64,000 bases of DNA from Pyrocephalus nanus (taxonomy: Eukaryota > Chordata > Aves > Passeriformes > Tyrannidae): contig CM076261.1 of the NCBI GenBank assembly GCA_038380795.1, positions 7,260,556 to 7,324,555 of the forward strand. Direction: 5' to 3'. Position 1 is the first letter of the stretch; every line of letters begins with the position of its first letter. The notes below the pieces were generated by a model, which was not told where the DNA came from, did not search any database, and saw nothing but the letters and a program-made list of their open reading frames with translations. Shown here piece after piece: positions 1-13,300 of the stretch. The position numbers were made by a program, and so were the translations under genes.

Positions 1-1358
1 TATTTCAGCCTCAGGACCAGTTGGCAGCCCTGTTAAAGCACAGGTTTTAATTGTGTGGCTCACTCAGCTTGCCACCATCTTGTGCTTCTCACTGTGGTCC
101 TGAGTGGTCTCCTCAGCTGCCAGATACAACTGCAGGGATGCCTCCTCTCTCCCCTCTCTTCCCAAGTTGATGCAGCTCTATGAGGGACTCAAAGCTCAAA
201 GGAGACTGAGTGGTGTTTGTCAGTAAGAAAGGACTGTGGGGATTGATTCTAAAGAGTTTGCTGGAGAGCCTTGACTCCCAGCTGCAGCTTCTTGCATAAT
301 CCCTTAACATCAGAGCTGATGCAAGGTTTTAAGGAGAGCATCTCTGAAATGAGGGTATGCTCATCACCACTGATCATCCAATGGAGAGAAAAAGCCTTGA
401 AAATCTTGTACTATTTGTTGCAATTTTCACCCAGTTTAAATGGTGCCTAAAGTTTTTGGAGATCTTAAACTCAGAGTCCCTCTGAGTTTAAACTCACTGC
501 ATGCATATTCCTGTAGCAATACAATTTCCTTTCACCAGCAGAGCTTGCTTCAGCTGTTGTTGAGTATTATTATACCTCACCGCTTCCTTCCTCTCCCATC
601 AGTCCCTCTATCTCAGATCTAAATGTCATTTATAGTTCAAGCTATTTGACTGCTAGTCCCCCTGTACCCCAGAAGAGCTCAGAAAGACATGAAAGTTCAC
701 AGGGAAGGGGACATCAAGAGGCTCTATTTTCTGGAGCACAAAAGAATCAAACTCCAAAAATCTGGTTGATAGATGTGAAATTAGCACAGGACATTTAGGA
801 CAAAGTAATTTGGGCAGAACTTTGAGGTATGACTGCTCACATTTGGCAGCGTGGGTAGCAATCATCCCAGTGGGCGCAGATACCACTGGAAAATGTCACT
901 GCTGCAAGTGAAGGTGGTACCCTTTCTGAAAAGAAAGAGGACTATCCTCACCACAAAGGGGATACAAAAGGTAACACTTTTTGTGAGTGCTTTTTTTTCT
1001 TTTATAGAATTTTTTTTTTAAGCTAAACAGAAACAAGAACTGACATAACAATTCAATGTTTTGCAGCATGCAAAATTTTCTGGTACACTAGTAACTACTT
1101 CAGTGAAATGAGAAACATCAAAAAAAATCATGAAAATGTCCTTTACATCTGAATCTAAATGATGTCTTCTTTGCTTGTTTTCTTCTTTAGCTTGCTTGTT
1201 TGTTTTTTTGAAGTCACTCTTGTTAATTGTCCTGCAGCCATGGTATGTACCAGATAGCCAAGAAAGCTGACATGGTGAAGTTATATACAGCATGCTTGTG
1301 ACCTTTTTGCAGTGAAGATACATATCTATCCAATAAAGCCCAGGCCAAATGACAGTGA

Positions 1359-1364
1359 CAGCTG
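1359..1364. promoter_or_regulatory. E-box CAGCTG upstream of LRRC30
   Basis: The CAGCTG core sits inside the 10-bp palindrome GACAGCTGTC, about 295 bp before the LRRC30 start codon. CAGCTG is the core preferred by myogenic bHLH factors, and LRRC30 is, as I recall, a skeletal-muscle-enriched gene in mammals. Such hexamers are common by chance, so this is only a hint of muscle control. Confidence 0.2.
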
Positions 1365-1454
1365 TCTTGTGGCATTCAGTTTGAATTGAACAGGTTTGCT
1401 CACAAGTCAGGGAGCAAGTATTTCATTACAGACTCTGCACCAAGATCAACATAA

Positions 1455-2552
<1,098 letters not shown>

Positions 2553-2732
2553 GCTTCCACTGATCTTGGGATTAAGCCTATCATCGAGACTCTCTCATCA
2601 GAGAGCTTCCCTGCACAGGCATTTCCACTTCATAACACTTGGATTTCGAAGGCTGTGGATGGCTTTAGTAACAGCTGGAGGAAAGCAAGTAAAGTATGAT
2701 GGTCTTGATTAAGTGTGTGAAGAGCAAACTTT

Positions 2733-2742
2733 CTAAAAATAG
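2733..2742. promoter_or_regulatory. Perfect MEF2 consensus CTAAAAATAG
   Basis: CTAAAAATAG matches YTAWWWWTAR exactly and lies 181 bp past the LRRC30 stop. MEF2 sites mark muscle regulatory elements, and LRRC30 is (from memory) muscle-enriched. The position, inside the likely 3' UTR, is unusual for an enhancer, and a chance match in AT-rich DNA is possible. Confidence 0.25.
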
Positions 2743-3644
2743 CCACCTCTTTAGGCTTCAGTGTTGGTGTGCTTGGGGGTTTTTTTTAGAAACAAACCCC
2801 AACAACAAACTTGTGATAAAATGTTTGTTCTTCATTTGGCAGAAACAAGTTAAGGCAGACTGCCAGACTGGCAGAAGAGTGTATTTGACAGACATTAGGT
2901 TGGAGAAACATTAATATAAATTGGATTTACTATATGTGATTGCAATTGCATTTTTATTCCTGCTCACTTCTTCATACACAGATAAACCACTACATAAACA
3001 AACACTGTCATCTAAGTGAATCTCAAGGAAAATGTTTGCTTTTGGCACTGAATACATCCTGAGCTATATTAGCTCACAGACAATATATTACTGGCTAGTT
3101 CAATACCATTTGTTGTTTACCCCACAGCTGTGCTCTGGCCTCTATAAATTACAGGTAAAGATTGCTGTTGATGAGGTGATATTTCCCAGTTCTTTGGAAG
3201 AAGATCCCGAACTTTGCCAAAGCTCCTAAGTCCCCTCATGAGGCATGCAGCCCTCCAATGGAGCCTCCTTGGATGCTAACAGAAGTGCATCGCATCAGCC
3301 AGGAACAGCATCTGCACAAAGCAGAGAAAAGACAGTGGGCTCTTCCCTCAAACAAAGGATAGAGTTGCTCATTGCTAGATGGACAACTGCTCTCTGTTCC
3401 CTTTTCCTCCTCCCCTTAATCAGAGCTATGGATTAACTTTACTCAGGAGGCAGTACATCTCCTAAAGGTGAAATATTTCTTTCAGGAAAAGCAGCACCAA
3501 ACCAGTCATCACCTTAAGTAAGAGCTTAAAAAACAAGTAGTTATTTCTGTGATTTTCTGTATAAGCCAGTACCATAAAGTCAGGTCTTATGTGGTTTCTC
3601 ATACTGATCTTCTGTGAATGTCCTTCATCAAAGTTTTATTTGGT

Positions 3645-3650
3645 AATAAA
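3645..3650 (+). terminator. Candidate LRRC30 poly(A) signal
   Basis: This is the first canonical AATAAA after the LRRC30 stop. A T/G-rich stretch (GGGTTTTTTTGTTCCC) follows about 40 bases later, as expected of a downstream element. Placement is by motif only. Confidence 0.3.
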
Positions 3651-6600
3651 GAGGCAGTATGAAAGAGCTGTTAACAATTTATGCAACCTGGGTTTTTTTG
3701 TTCCCTCGAACCAGTGTAAAACAGAAGCAGTTCTGTTGAAATCAGTTGAGATAAATGCTTGTAATAGCACCATAGAAGAGGAATGGAACTGTAATTCTTG
3801 AGCTAATTAAGAGTATTCAAAGCCATTTTTAAAGTGCTTCCCATGTCAAATCTCAGGAATCAATGATTACTTTCTAAAATATAATTTGCTTAAAATTATG
3901 GAAGGTTGTGAAAGGCTTATCCTCCTTCTGGTGAAGTTAATGGACAATCCCTGGCTGAGGGAAAAACTCTTCAGCAGAGCTAGGAGCCGTCTGATAACAG
4001 CAGAAAATTATGTAATTCACAGGTACATGCAAATATACACAGCACCTTTGGCCACGCTAACATTGTCAGTGGGGTATTGAATGCTAGCAATGAAGAAGGC
4101 TCACAGACTATTCTGTTCTGGGAATGCCTGCCCCGATACTTTATTGTGTTGGACTGTTTTGTGTATGGTTTGTCATTTTAATTAAGAATTTCAGTGTTAG
4201 GCCTAGGAATCACAGTATCCATGTGTACAGTCAAGAACAAATCTCATGTTTCTAGCAAACATGAAACCTTTTTGAAGGGCACATTTGCTCAAAGCATTAA
4301 GCAAACAAACAAGGCAAGAAAACAAACACCAAAGCACAGTTACTTTATGACTTTTTTATTTAATATATGTTTCAAATGCAATGATATTTCATGTGTAGCT
4401 TTAAATATATATATTTCACCCATGCAATGAGATTTATAGCAAAGTTCCAAGTTTTTAATGAACAACGCATTTAATAAATTAATATGTGATTTCACTAGCG
4501 ACAAGAAATAAAGCTGCAATTATTTATAGAAATACCAACAGATAATTCTTGGAGAGGATTAGGCACGGATTATTAACTTTTCTAAATGTCCATTTCATAT
4601 CCCTAAGTCTGGTATTCACATAAACACTGCAATATTGCTTTGCAGGAAAATGAGATGCCTACGGCATTAATCACCTGCAAAGATTTTCCACATATCAGTA
4701 TCCAGGATTATATGACACCAGATAGCCTCTGATGTGATCTGACTAGGAGAGGTATGCACAGTAATTTACATGGAAGATGTGAGGCTGGACTGTGTGTGTT
4801 CATTAGGGTATCACTACAAGCGCAAGAAAGAGTGCAGGATGAGAAAGAAAATGGTCTCCAAACAGGGGATTAAAAGGCATATTTGACATAATCAAATGCA
4901 TCCAGAAAAGCAGTTATAATATGAAGTGCAATACCAATAATTTAAAATTCAATTATTCAATTGAATAATAGTAACCTTTTACTCAAGCTAATAAACCTCT
5001 GTTAGCATACAAAACACATAAAAGTGACTGTTGTTTTAAACAGAATAATAAAATTGATTGAATAAATGGTACTTTAATGTATAATTCAGATTTTACCATT
5101 AGGAAAATAATTTCTACTGATCTGGTTTAATTTTTCTTTCATTCCTCAATCAAGACTCTTATAAATACCTTTCTCAGAGATACAGAAAATGATCCCACAG
5201 GACTGAAGGTAGTGTTCTGAATTCTTCTTGTAAAAAGAAACAACTGTATATTGCTGTTAAAGTATAGAAATATGCATGAGAGGCAAATAAAGATATAGAT
5301 ATTTGCATCTGAGAGGGAGCAAGATAGAAAAAGCAAACAAGGGCACGAGAGGGAGATAAAACACATTATGTCAAATGCTGGCTCTAGTTTTGAGCAGGGC
5401 ATTAGAAAAGAACTGGTGGATCTTAGAGTTGTCATCTGCTATTAGTTGTGCAGATGACAGGGAAAAAAGGAACTGAAACACTGCAACGACTGTGGTCATA
5501 TCTCATATGACAACAGTACCACTTTTATGTATATCAAATGATACAAGTTTATAACCTTTCAGAGAACTGTATGCCGAACATTACACTTGTTTCTAGTACA
5601 CACTGAAGTTGTCTCATCCTAAGCTTCAAAGCAGCACAATTTTTGATGCATCTATTATTTTTGTTGTTCGTGGTGCTCTTTAGAGGAATGGAAAAAGTGG
5701 GATCCAATCATGGAAAGGATACTCTTTAGGCAGGGTTACTTTTCTATGGCTTTCACTCAGAGAAGGTCTGAAAGTGCTTAGAACAAACTCTTGATGTGAA
5801 TGAAACAAAGGACAAAACCAAGAGCAAAGTAGAAAGAACACAGTCAAGGGTCGAATGGTTGGGATAAATGTAATATACAATAGGGCTGTACAATTTGTTG
5901 CTCAATTCTCATCAAATATATTGGTGGTACATTTGAAAAGAAAGCTGCATTCACGAAAAGTTTAAAGTCTAGTCAACCAGAAAAGCCTTTGAAAACTGGA
6001 AGGTCAGGCTTTTGGCCTAACCGAAGTTAGTGTTTCAACCTTTGACCGAAAGAAAAACATTTTCATCTGAAGTATTGCTGTAATACCTCACAGGAAGTTA
6101 AAGCTGAAATGCGTTGTACCTACTGCTCGTGGGCTACTGGACGACTCTGGCACATTGGCAAACTTCTTCATGCCACTTGTAACTGGTAACTTCCCAAAAT
6201 CAATTGCCATGTCCCAGGAACGTAACCTGGCCAGGAACACCACCCCATTGCATGAGCAAAGCAGCAAGAACCTACAACGACCAATTTCCAAGATGTAGAA
6301 AATTTCTAAGATGTGAACTGAAGTGGCATTTCAAAACAGAGCTTTTCAGATCCCAGCTGAAACCTCTTGAAATTCAGATAAAAAAAGTTTATGATTATTA
6401 ATTTTGTTGAAAAATATGTCATTTTTTTTGCCAATTTGCCAGTATTATCTGCATACTTTTTTTTTTTCCTTTTCATCAAAATTCTTCTGCTTTTTGTCAA
6501 CCGCAAGAACAGTTTCTAGGGTTTTTTTACAGTAAGAATATGCATTCTGCAATTTAAACTTTTTAGTATACAAACGAATAAATTTTCTATTACTACACTA

Positions 6601-9600
6601 TAGCTTCAGGAAACCGTATCTTTCAGTTAATATTTTTAACTCAGCATTTCATTGAAGGAGCATACACCAAAAATATTGCTTTGATTATGGAGATATTTGG
6701 ATTCATTATTTACTTTGCTAGGCCAGCACATTACTTGAAAAAACATGCCACAGCACATAATTTCTGCAAGTAGAAAAATAATTGATGCTTCAGTTTATTT
6801 CTTTAAACAATGAAAAAAAAGAGAAGCCTCAAAGGTCTTTACCATGTGAGAGATAAATAAAAGTAAATAAAGAATGATAAAGAAAGCAAGCAAAGAAAAT
6901 GAACTAATCATCTGCTCAGTACGGTTTCACTAAATTTCAAGGATAAATTTGCTGCACAGCCTTCAGACAGCAGTTCTTGAGTGATTTAAGGAGTGTTTCA
7001 GACTGCCTTCCACAGTTCTACAAAGTATAATTGGTATGCATGAAAATAATTCTATGAAAATAACAATATGTAATAATTTGTAAAATGTTAAGAAAATAAG
7101 CATGTTATTATGTCACATGTGCTTCTGCAGTTCTCACATGTGGGAGCTGAAATCCTGAAATAGTTACAGCTGAGGGAAAACTTCTGGCTGTAGAAGGGCC
7201 TTCATGTCTATGAGAATATATACTTTTCCCATTTTGTCTGTGGCAAAACCAAGATTTAAAAAATCAGTAGAGGTTTAAATTTGCATAAGGGTTTAGATGT
7301 ATTGGCACAGAGGTACACTTAAATACTCACATGTGGAGTAAGTCTGAAAATCTTTTTATAAAATTCCATGATCCTTCCTCTGTACAAGTAAGAGATAGAA
7401 TAACAATTATAAAAGATCCCCCTCTCTCACTGATTCCGTGCATTTATCTGTGGTGCAACAAGGGCCAACCAGCCTTGAAAAACAATCCCTCATCACTGTC
7501 TTCTGCAGCCCAGCAGTACTGACAGCATTTTGCACCAGTACAGCCACCTACAACATGGGATTACTTTGCAGGGTTTAATGACAAAACCTGAAATTTGTAC
7601 TCCAATATATGGGGAGTCACATCATGCATGGCTAAAAAGGTGGTTTCCAGTGAAGCAGGAAGTGTATCAACAGCTTCAGAAAAGGTCACTGCAAATTACG
7701 CTGCCTCATAAAGTAAGCTTACCCAGGCAGACTGAAAAGAAGACCAAAGGGCAGAGCTTTATGTTTTCCTAGGGCTCAGAGGCATTTCAGATACCATAAA
7801 TTCATTGATGGATAGCCTGTTTTTAATTTCCACTTCCCAGACATAAAAAAAAAAAAAGAAAATTGCTCTTTTGATACAACTCTTTGAGGCAAATAGGTAC
7901 TGCTCCATTTTCTTCCTGATCTCTGGCCTTTGCACCACTGATGTATTCACAGAAGCAGCTAATTGCTTTTCTCCTTCTGTAAAGGCAGTGTTGCTAGGTG
8001 TGGGTGGGCATGAAAATTTACAGAGTCCTATCTCTCACCTTCCATGCAAGGAGTGAAGGACAGAGGAGGCTGGCAGGCTCTGCAATAACTGGTAACAGGA
8101 TAGGTAACCTGCCCAAAACAGCTGTCGTGCTCACAATGCCAGCTTTATGCACCTGCCTTTGAGGTATCAGATAGTGGTTAGTCCCAGGGCACTTGCTTCT
8201 CCCAGGAGAAGTACTTGCTGAAGTACCTCATGCTGTCCTGCAGTCTCTCCCCTCTGGCCTGAGAGAGCTCCAGGACATCTGCAGGCTTATTTGGGCATCT
8301 GAAGTAAGGTCAGTGAAGCTGTAGGGTACAGATGCCTTCCTTTGCCTGGCCTTCCTTCCCTCAGCAGCGTGTGTGCAGAGGGCACAAAGTACTGTCAACA
8401 GAGTATAGCATTCAGATTTACTGAGATGATGTATCACAGGAGCACCAATGCACCTTCAACACTCTGTGCCAAATGCTTCTGATGTCAGAAAATCCTTTCT
8501 CCCTCACAATTAAAATGTTCCACCTCAAAACAGGAGTAAGCAGGACACCTGTAAAAGAAACCCCTGTATTTTTTTTAGAAACAGCATTCCAAAATCAGCT
8601 AAAAGAAATTACCCAGTAACAGCAAAACTGTTACAGTAAAAAAAGTTGTTTTGTCCTGGAAAACATGGTTATTTTCATTATACTTTCCTTGCTTGTTCTT
8701 TGTCCTTTTTGTTCTTAAAAATGTAATGGAAGTGTCTGTATGCATATATGGCATTTTATATTGGACCATGCATGTATACATGTTTTCACTATAGGGAACA
8801 ACAGAGGCTATTAGTGGTCCCTAAATTGTTTGCCCGTGTAAGCAGAGAAGTCTCTCTGGCATAGAGTAATACAGTGCCCTTTGAATGGCACTGATAGAAA
8901 TGCTGAAGAATACAAAAGAATAAAACCTTCACTTTGGGAAATTTGTTCACTTGAGTGTGACTTGGTTAAGATAATGCCTTTGCACAGTCATTTCTGTGCA
9001 CAAGGGTCCTGTATATCTTTCAGCACACTTACCTTCTGTTTCCAGTTGGAAAACAACACTGTGAAGAATGGCATTTGTGTGTTCTGTCTACATACAAATG
9101 AAGCCACAAAGATACTAATCTTGAATTCAATTCATTAAATAAAATCTTTCTGAACACGTGTGTATGTGTGCCTTTGCATGCGTGTATTTTTGGAGTTTTG
9201 CAATGTAGTATCTGAGGAATAGGTGTGAGCCAACTGAAAAGTAGCATATTCTGCTGCAAATAAAATGCTGGTAATTGAGCATCAAAACAGAACTTAAAAA
9301 TATATGATGCTAAATTATGTTGCTTCTGAATTACTTGTGTGTCGGTTCTTCTGTGTGTTTTTAGTGTTACATATCACAAAGTTCTTTGGCATTTTTATCA
9401 AATGATGTGGGGATTTAAAATATGGAAGAATTCTCATTTGGTCTTTTTTTTATTGATCAATAATCATACCAGCAGACACATTCATTTTCTGTATGTGCAG
9501 TCACCAGAGGCTCAGAATTCTCCCTGGTGTCTCAGGTGTCCATTAGAGAGGCTATTTAATGTTCTTTAGTAAGGCTAATATGTTGCAAAGCAGTGACATT

Positions 9601-10291
9601 TCAGGACTTCTCTGTGGAGCTAATAGCTTTTCTCAGTAAGTCATTTTCACATTTACATCAATTTAACATAGTCTAGATTTGGATAAAGATAAGCATTGCT
9701 TTTCTCTTGCCAGTGTTGCCAGGGTGATAATCACCAAACTGTCCCAACAGTCTGTAACAGTCTGTCCTCTCATCTACTCCCCAAACCAGCAGCTGGCTAT
9801 CCTGGAGAACCTAGGCTTGTGTGCATATTCAACAAAAAATGCCCAGCAGAAATGCCTCATAGTTGCCTTGATGCAGTTCATACTAGCAACAGAATATTTT
9901 AAAGTATCAGGCAATCAGTAAATATAGGGGAGACAAAAGGGAAAGGATTACTACTTAGAGGCTGGCAGACATGTTGTCACTTTAGTAGGAAGCCAGAACT
10001 GATGTACTAAAGCTTCTATACTGCCTGTCTGCATTTCCTCATTAACTCTGTTGCCTTTTCCTTTCTTTTGTCCTTCATCCTTTTTCTATTATGCTCTCTC
10101 TTTCCTATTGCCAGCCACTCTCCTTCCTTCTTTTCTTTTAGTCTCTTTGTTTCTTATTAATGATTTTTGAACATTTTTAATTAAAGTTGACTGCTTGACT
10201 GATGCCAGTTCAACCCTCCTTTTCTGAATTTACCATCCAAAACAAGTTAATCATTAGCAGAAGTCTCTCTTCATCAACTACACAGAGGAAT

Positions 10292-10294
<3 letters not shown>
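3651..10294. other. Intergenic AT-rich sequence
   Basis: All frames are broken into short pieces with no family signature, and no CR1 or LTR end is visible. One 18-bp perfect palindrome is present at 4952-4969 (ATTATTCAATTGAATAAT). TG-rich sequence with alternating purine and pyrimidine occurs near 9154-9190. Nothing else could be supported. Confidence 0.6.

Positions 10295-10338
<44 letters not shown>
10295..10338 (+). repeat. 44-bp poly(A) run followed by (GA)n
   Basis: An uninterrupted run of 44 A is followed by a short GAGAGAGAG stretch. It could be a microsatellite or the tail of an old retroposed copy. The bases before it show no gene-like sequence, and no target-site duplication is visible. 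Confidence 0.8.
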
Positions 10339-10341
<3 letters not shown>

Positions 10342-13300
10342 AGAGAGCGAAGAAAAAACCCAACTAAAAAAATAAGTAAAAATTGGAGAACAAGCCTCAG
10401 GAAGCAGCATCTAGCCTGAAAAGTAGAATATACTTTGCACTTGGCGGCATTTTTCTGTGTCCCTGTAGCTCATCAATCCTCCATTTTCACTATGATTCTA
10501 GATGGACATTTACATTAACCAGCTCCTTAAGGGTTATTGTAAACATTAAAGACATAGGAAAGAGTTCAGTGTGCCACTCTGAAGAAATAAGTCCTGCCCT
10601 CTCCTGATGTTCCCCGGAGATTCCCTCCTGTTCGCAGTGAAGCTCCACATAAATGCACTGCCTCTGTTATCTGTATTTTGGACGTGAGGGATTTTGGTCC
10701 CCTTGTTGTCATATTGGCGCAGAACGACTTAGAAACACATTTAGAAATACATAACATGCTGTTGTCTAGCCCCAGATTTTACCATGTGCTGTAGACAGTG
10801 GGATTTATGTCTAGTTCTCCTTTTCTGCTGTAAAAATAGTCTGCCTTGCTCCCTTTCACCTGTGTCTAATGCTCCTACTCTTTGGTGTTGGTCTTATAAA
10901 AGGGAAACTGCAGTCTGAAACTGCGTAGCCACAACTACAGAGCAGTAACAATTACATTGCTCACAGGGAGGCACTCCCTTTAACTTCAGGACAGGAGGAA
11001 AGAGGTAGAATAAAGAACAGGAAGACAACAGGATCCAGTAAAGAAGCACAAACTTGCTTCATTGTTTGGACTGACCTAGCTGATGTGTATGTGTGGCCTG
11101 AAGCTCAGCACTGCTCTGTCATGACTGTAAGGTGTTTTCTTCTTTCTGGGAGGGGGTCTCCTTTCATGAGGTGCTCACCCCAGCAAAGCAGGAGCTGTGG
11201 GTATACAGCAGTGAAGAGGGATGGACCTGAAAGTTCCAGAATTCTTCCTAGTTCTAGAAGGAATCAATCAGGGCTGAAAATACTATTGTTGCATATTGCT
11301 GGGTGCCTGAAGGTGCATCCAGCTACATGGAAGGTGGTGCTGCATCAGTTTTACATTTAAGGGAAGGATACAAAAACTCTTCTGCCTCCGAGGTGAACGT
11401 CCTGTTTCAGAACCCATAGAAACTCAGAGACAGATCAGAACTGACTATGACAATCAGTTTTAAAGTCCCTTTCAGCCTGACACTGCAAAATATTAATCAA
11501 ACCTCTGTACGGTTTCACTGAACAAATGCAGTTAGAGTCCTATCACATGAAAGCAGGCAAATAATATGACTAGAAGGACATTTTCATACATTACACTTGT
11601 TACATGGTAGTTTGATGTCAAATATATAAAATATTAAGCAAAATATAATAATCCCTCTAGTAATGTAAAAATGTTCATTTTTAATCTAGAGATCTCACTG
11701 ATGAGGCATGATTGTTCAACATCCTAGAAGGCAGCTTTTTAAATTATGCTATTCCCTGTGGCAAGTGCAGGACAGATCACAGACTTAATGGAAGAAGCAT
11801 TTTCATTTTCCTTGTTGCACAATGGGATTTACATTTCAGCCCTCCAGCAAGCAGAGTTACTCATGATACCTTCTAAATTAGTACCACCTCATAAGTTGCA
11901 CCCAGGGTACCTCCTAAATTAACAAGTAGTGCATTTAGGAATCCCTGAAAGGCTTATTATCTCCTGTCTAATATATCATTAGCAATGTATATAATTTCTG
12001 ACACAGTGTGCCCACCCCCTTTTCTAGTGAAAGATTCCCATAGCTTAAATAGGGCATTGTAGATGTCTGTTTCTGGCTTCCCATTGAACTTCTGTATCTG
12101 CAGAGGAATTAAGGCTAACTGCAAAAGAATCATTCCCCTGGCCTTTCAGTTAGTATGCTTTTGTAGCTGCAGAACAACAGCAGAAGTGCCGGTCCATTAT
12201 GTTATCTTTTCTATTTGATGGTATAAAAGTAAATGCTATATTCATAACCCTATCTTCAGAGGAAAGAGAGCTGTCATTGCAAGGTGAGGATATCTGCTTC
12301 CATATCCCAAGGCCTCCTGGCTGTTTTAGATACCTATACTGCTGCAGTCATCTTGGAGCTGCTCGTGCACATCTATGTTACCACTCATGATAGCGGCAGG
12401 AAACAACACAGGGAGAAGAAATGCTGATGTAACAGTTCTCAATGGGAAGCTTATTAATATGTTCTCTGACTGTCACACTTTGAGATGCTGGTCAAAGGTG
12501 TTTGCAAAGCTGGAAATCAAGAAATGTTCTTCAGCCTTGTCTGTGCTAAGAATTTAACTCATTATTGACAGAACACAGCAGCTGGAGCAGCTCCCACAGG
12601 TATCGCCAGAGCATGGAGATATTGCTAACAGTGTAATACATCCCCCCAACCCTCATCTGAGTTCCCCCCACTGTTGCTTCTAACCCAGAGCATGCCTGTG
12701 GCATTGAGATCCAGTTGTTTCAAAGGGCTTTGCTCACTTAGCATCAGTGTCAGATGCCTTCATCCCACATAGAGGGTTGCCAGCAGCAGAAAGATGCTTC
12801 TAGACCTACGAGATTCCTGCAGACATTTGCTGTGACAAAGGCACCTGAGACTGGGCCTGGTTGTCCGTGGTTTGTAGAGGTTACAACCCTTCCTTGCTTC
12901 CCAGAGAGTTCCCACAGCCATCCCTCATTGAAATTCAGTTCTACTTTCCTCATCAGGTCTTAGGCAGAGCAAATGTTGAAATTCCTGACTTCAGAGGGAA
13001 CATCCATCACTTTATTTAGGTTTTATTGTGCTAGCTGGAATAATTTGCATCTGTGAGCTTTTAATAATGTTCTTAACTATAGTTTATAAGCATTGACACA
13101 AAGATGTCAATCACCTTCTTGGAAATGGGCAGCCAAGAGTTTACACAATAGAAGGGTAGGATTTTCTTCAGGCTCACAAGAAGACGTGTTTCTTCCTCGA
13201 GAAATCTTCCAGCTGCCCAGTGAGGTAACAACAAAAACAAATCCATCTACAGACTCTCTGTTCCTTCTTTTTGTGAATAGCCACCATTTGCATTATAAAT

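Larger units (their letters stand above)
2553..3650 (+). other. LRRC30: Probable LRRC30 3' UTR
   Basis: The sequence after the stop is AT-rich and non-coding. No AATAAA occurs until 3645-3650, so the 3' UTR could be about 1.1 kb. A weaker AATATA variant lies near 2913. The extent is inferred from the signal only. Confidence 0.35.

Noticed and set aside
10295..10338. Poly(A) run as the tail of a processed pseudogene
   Set aside because: The sequence in front of it has no open frame or gene-like composition, and no target-site duplication is visible.
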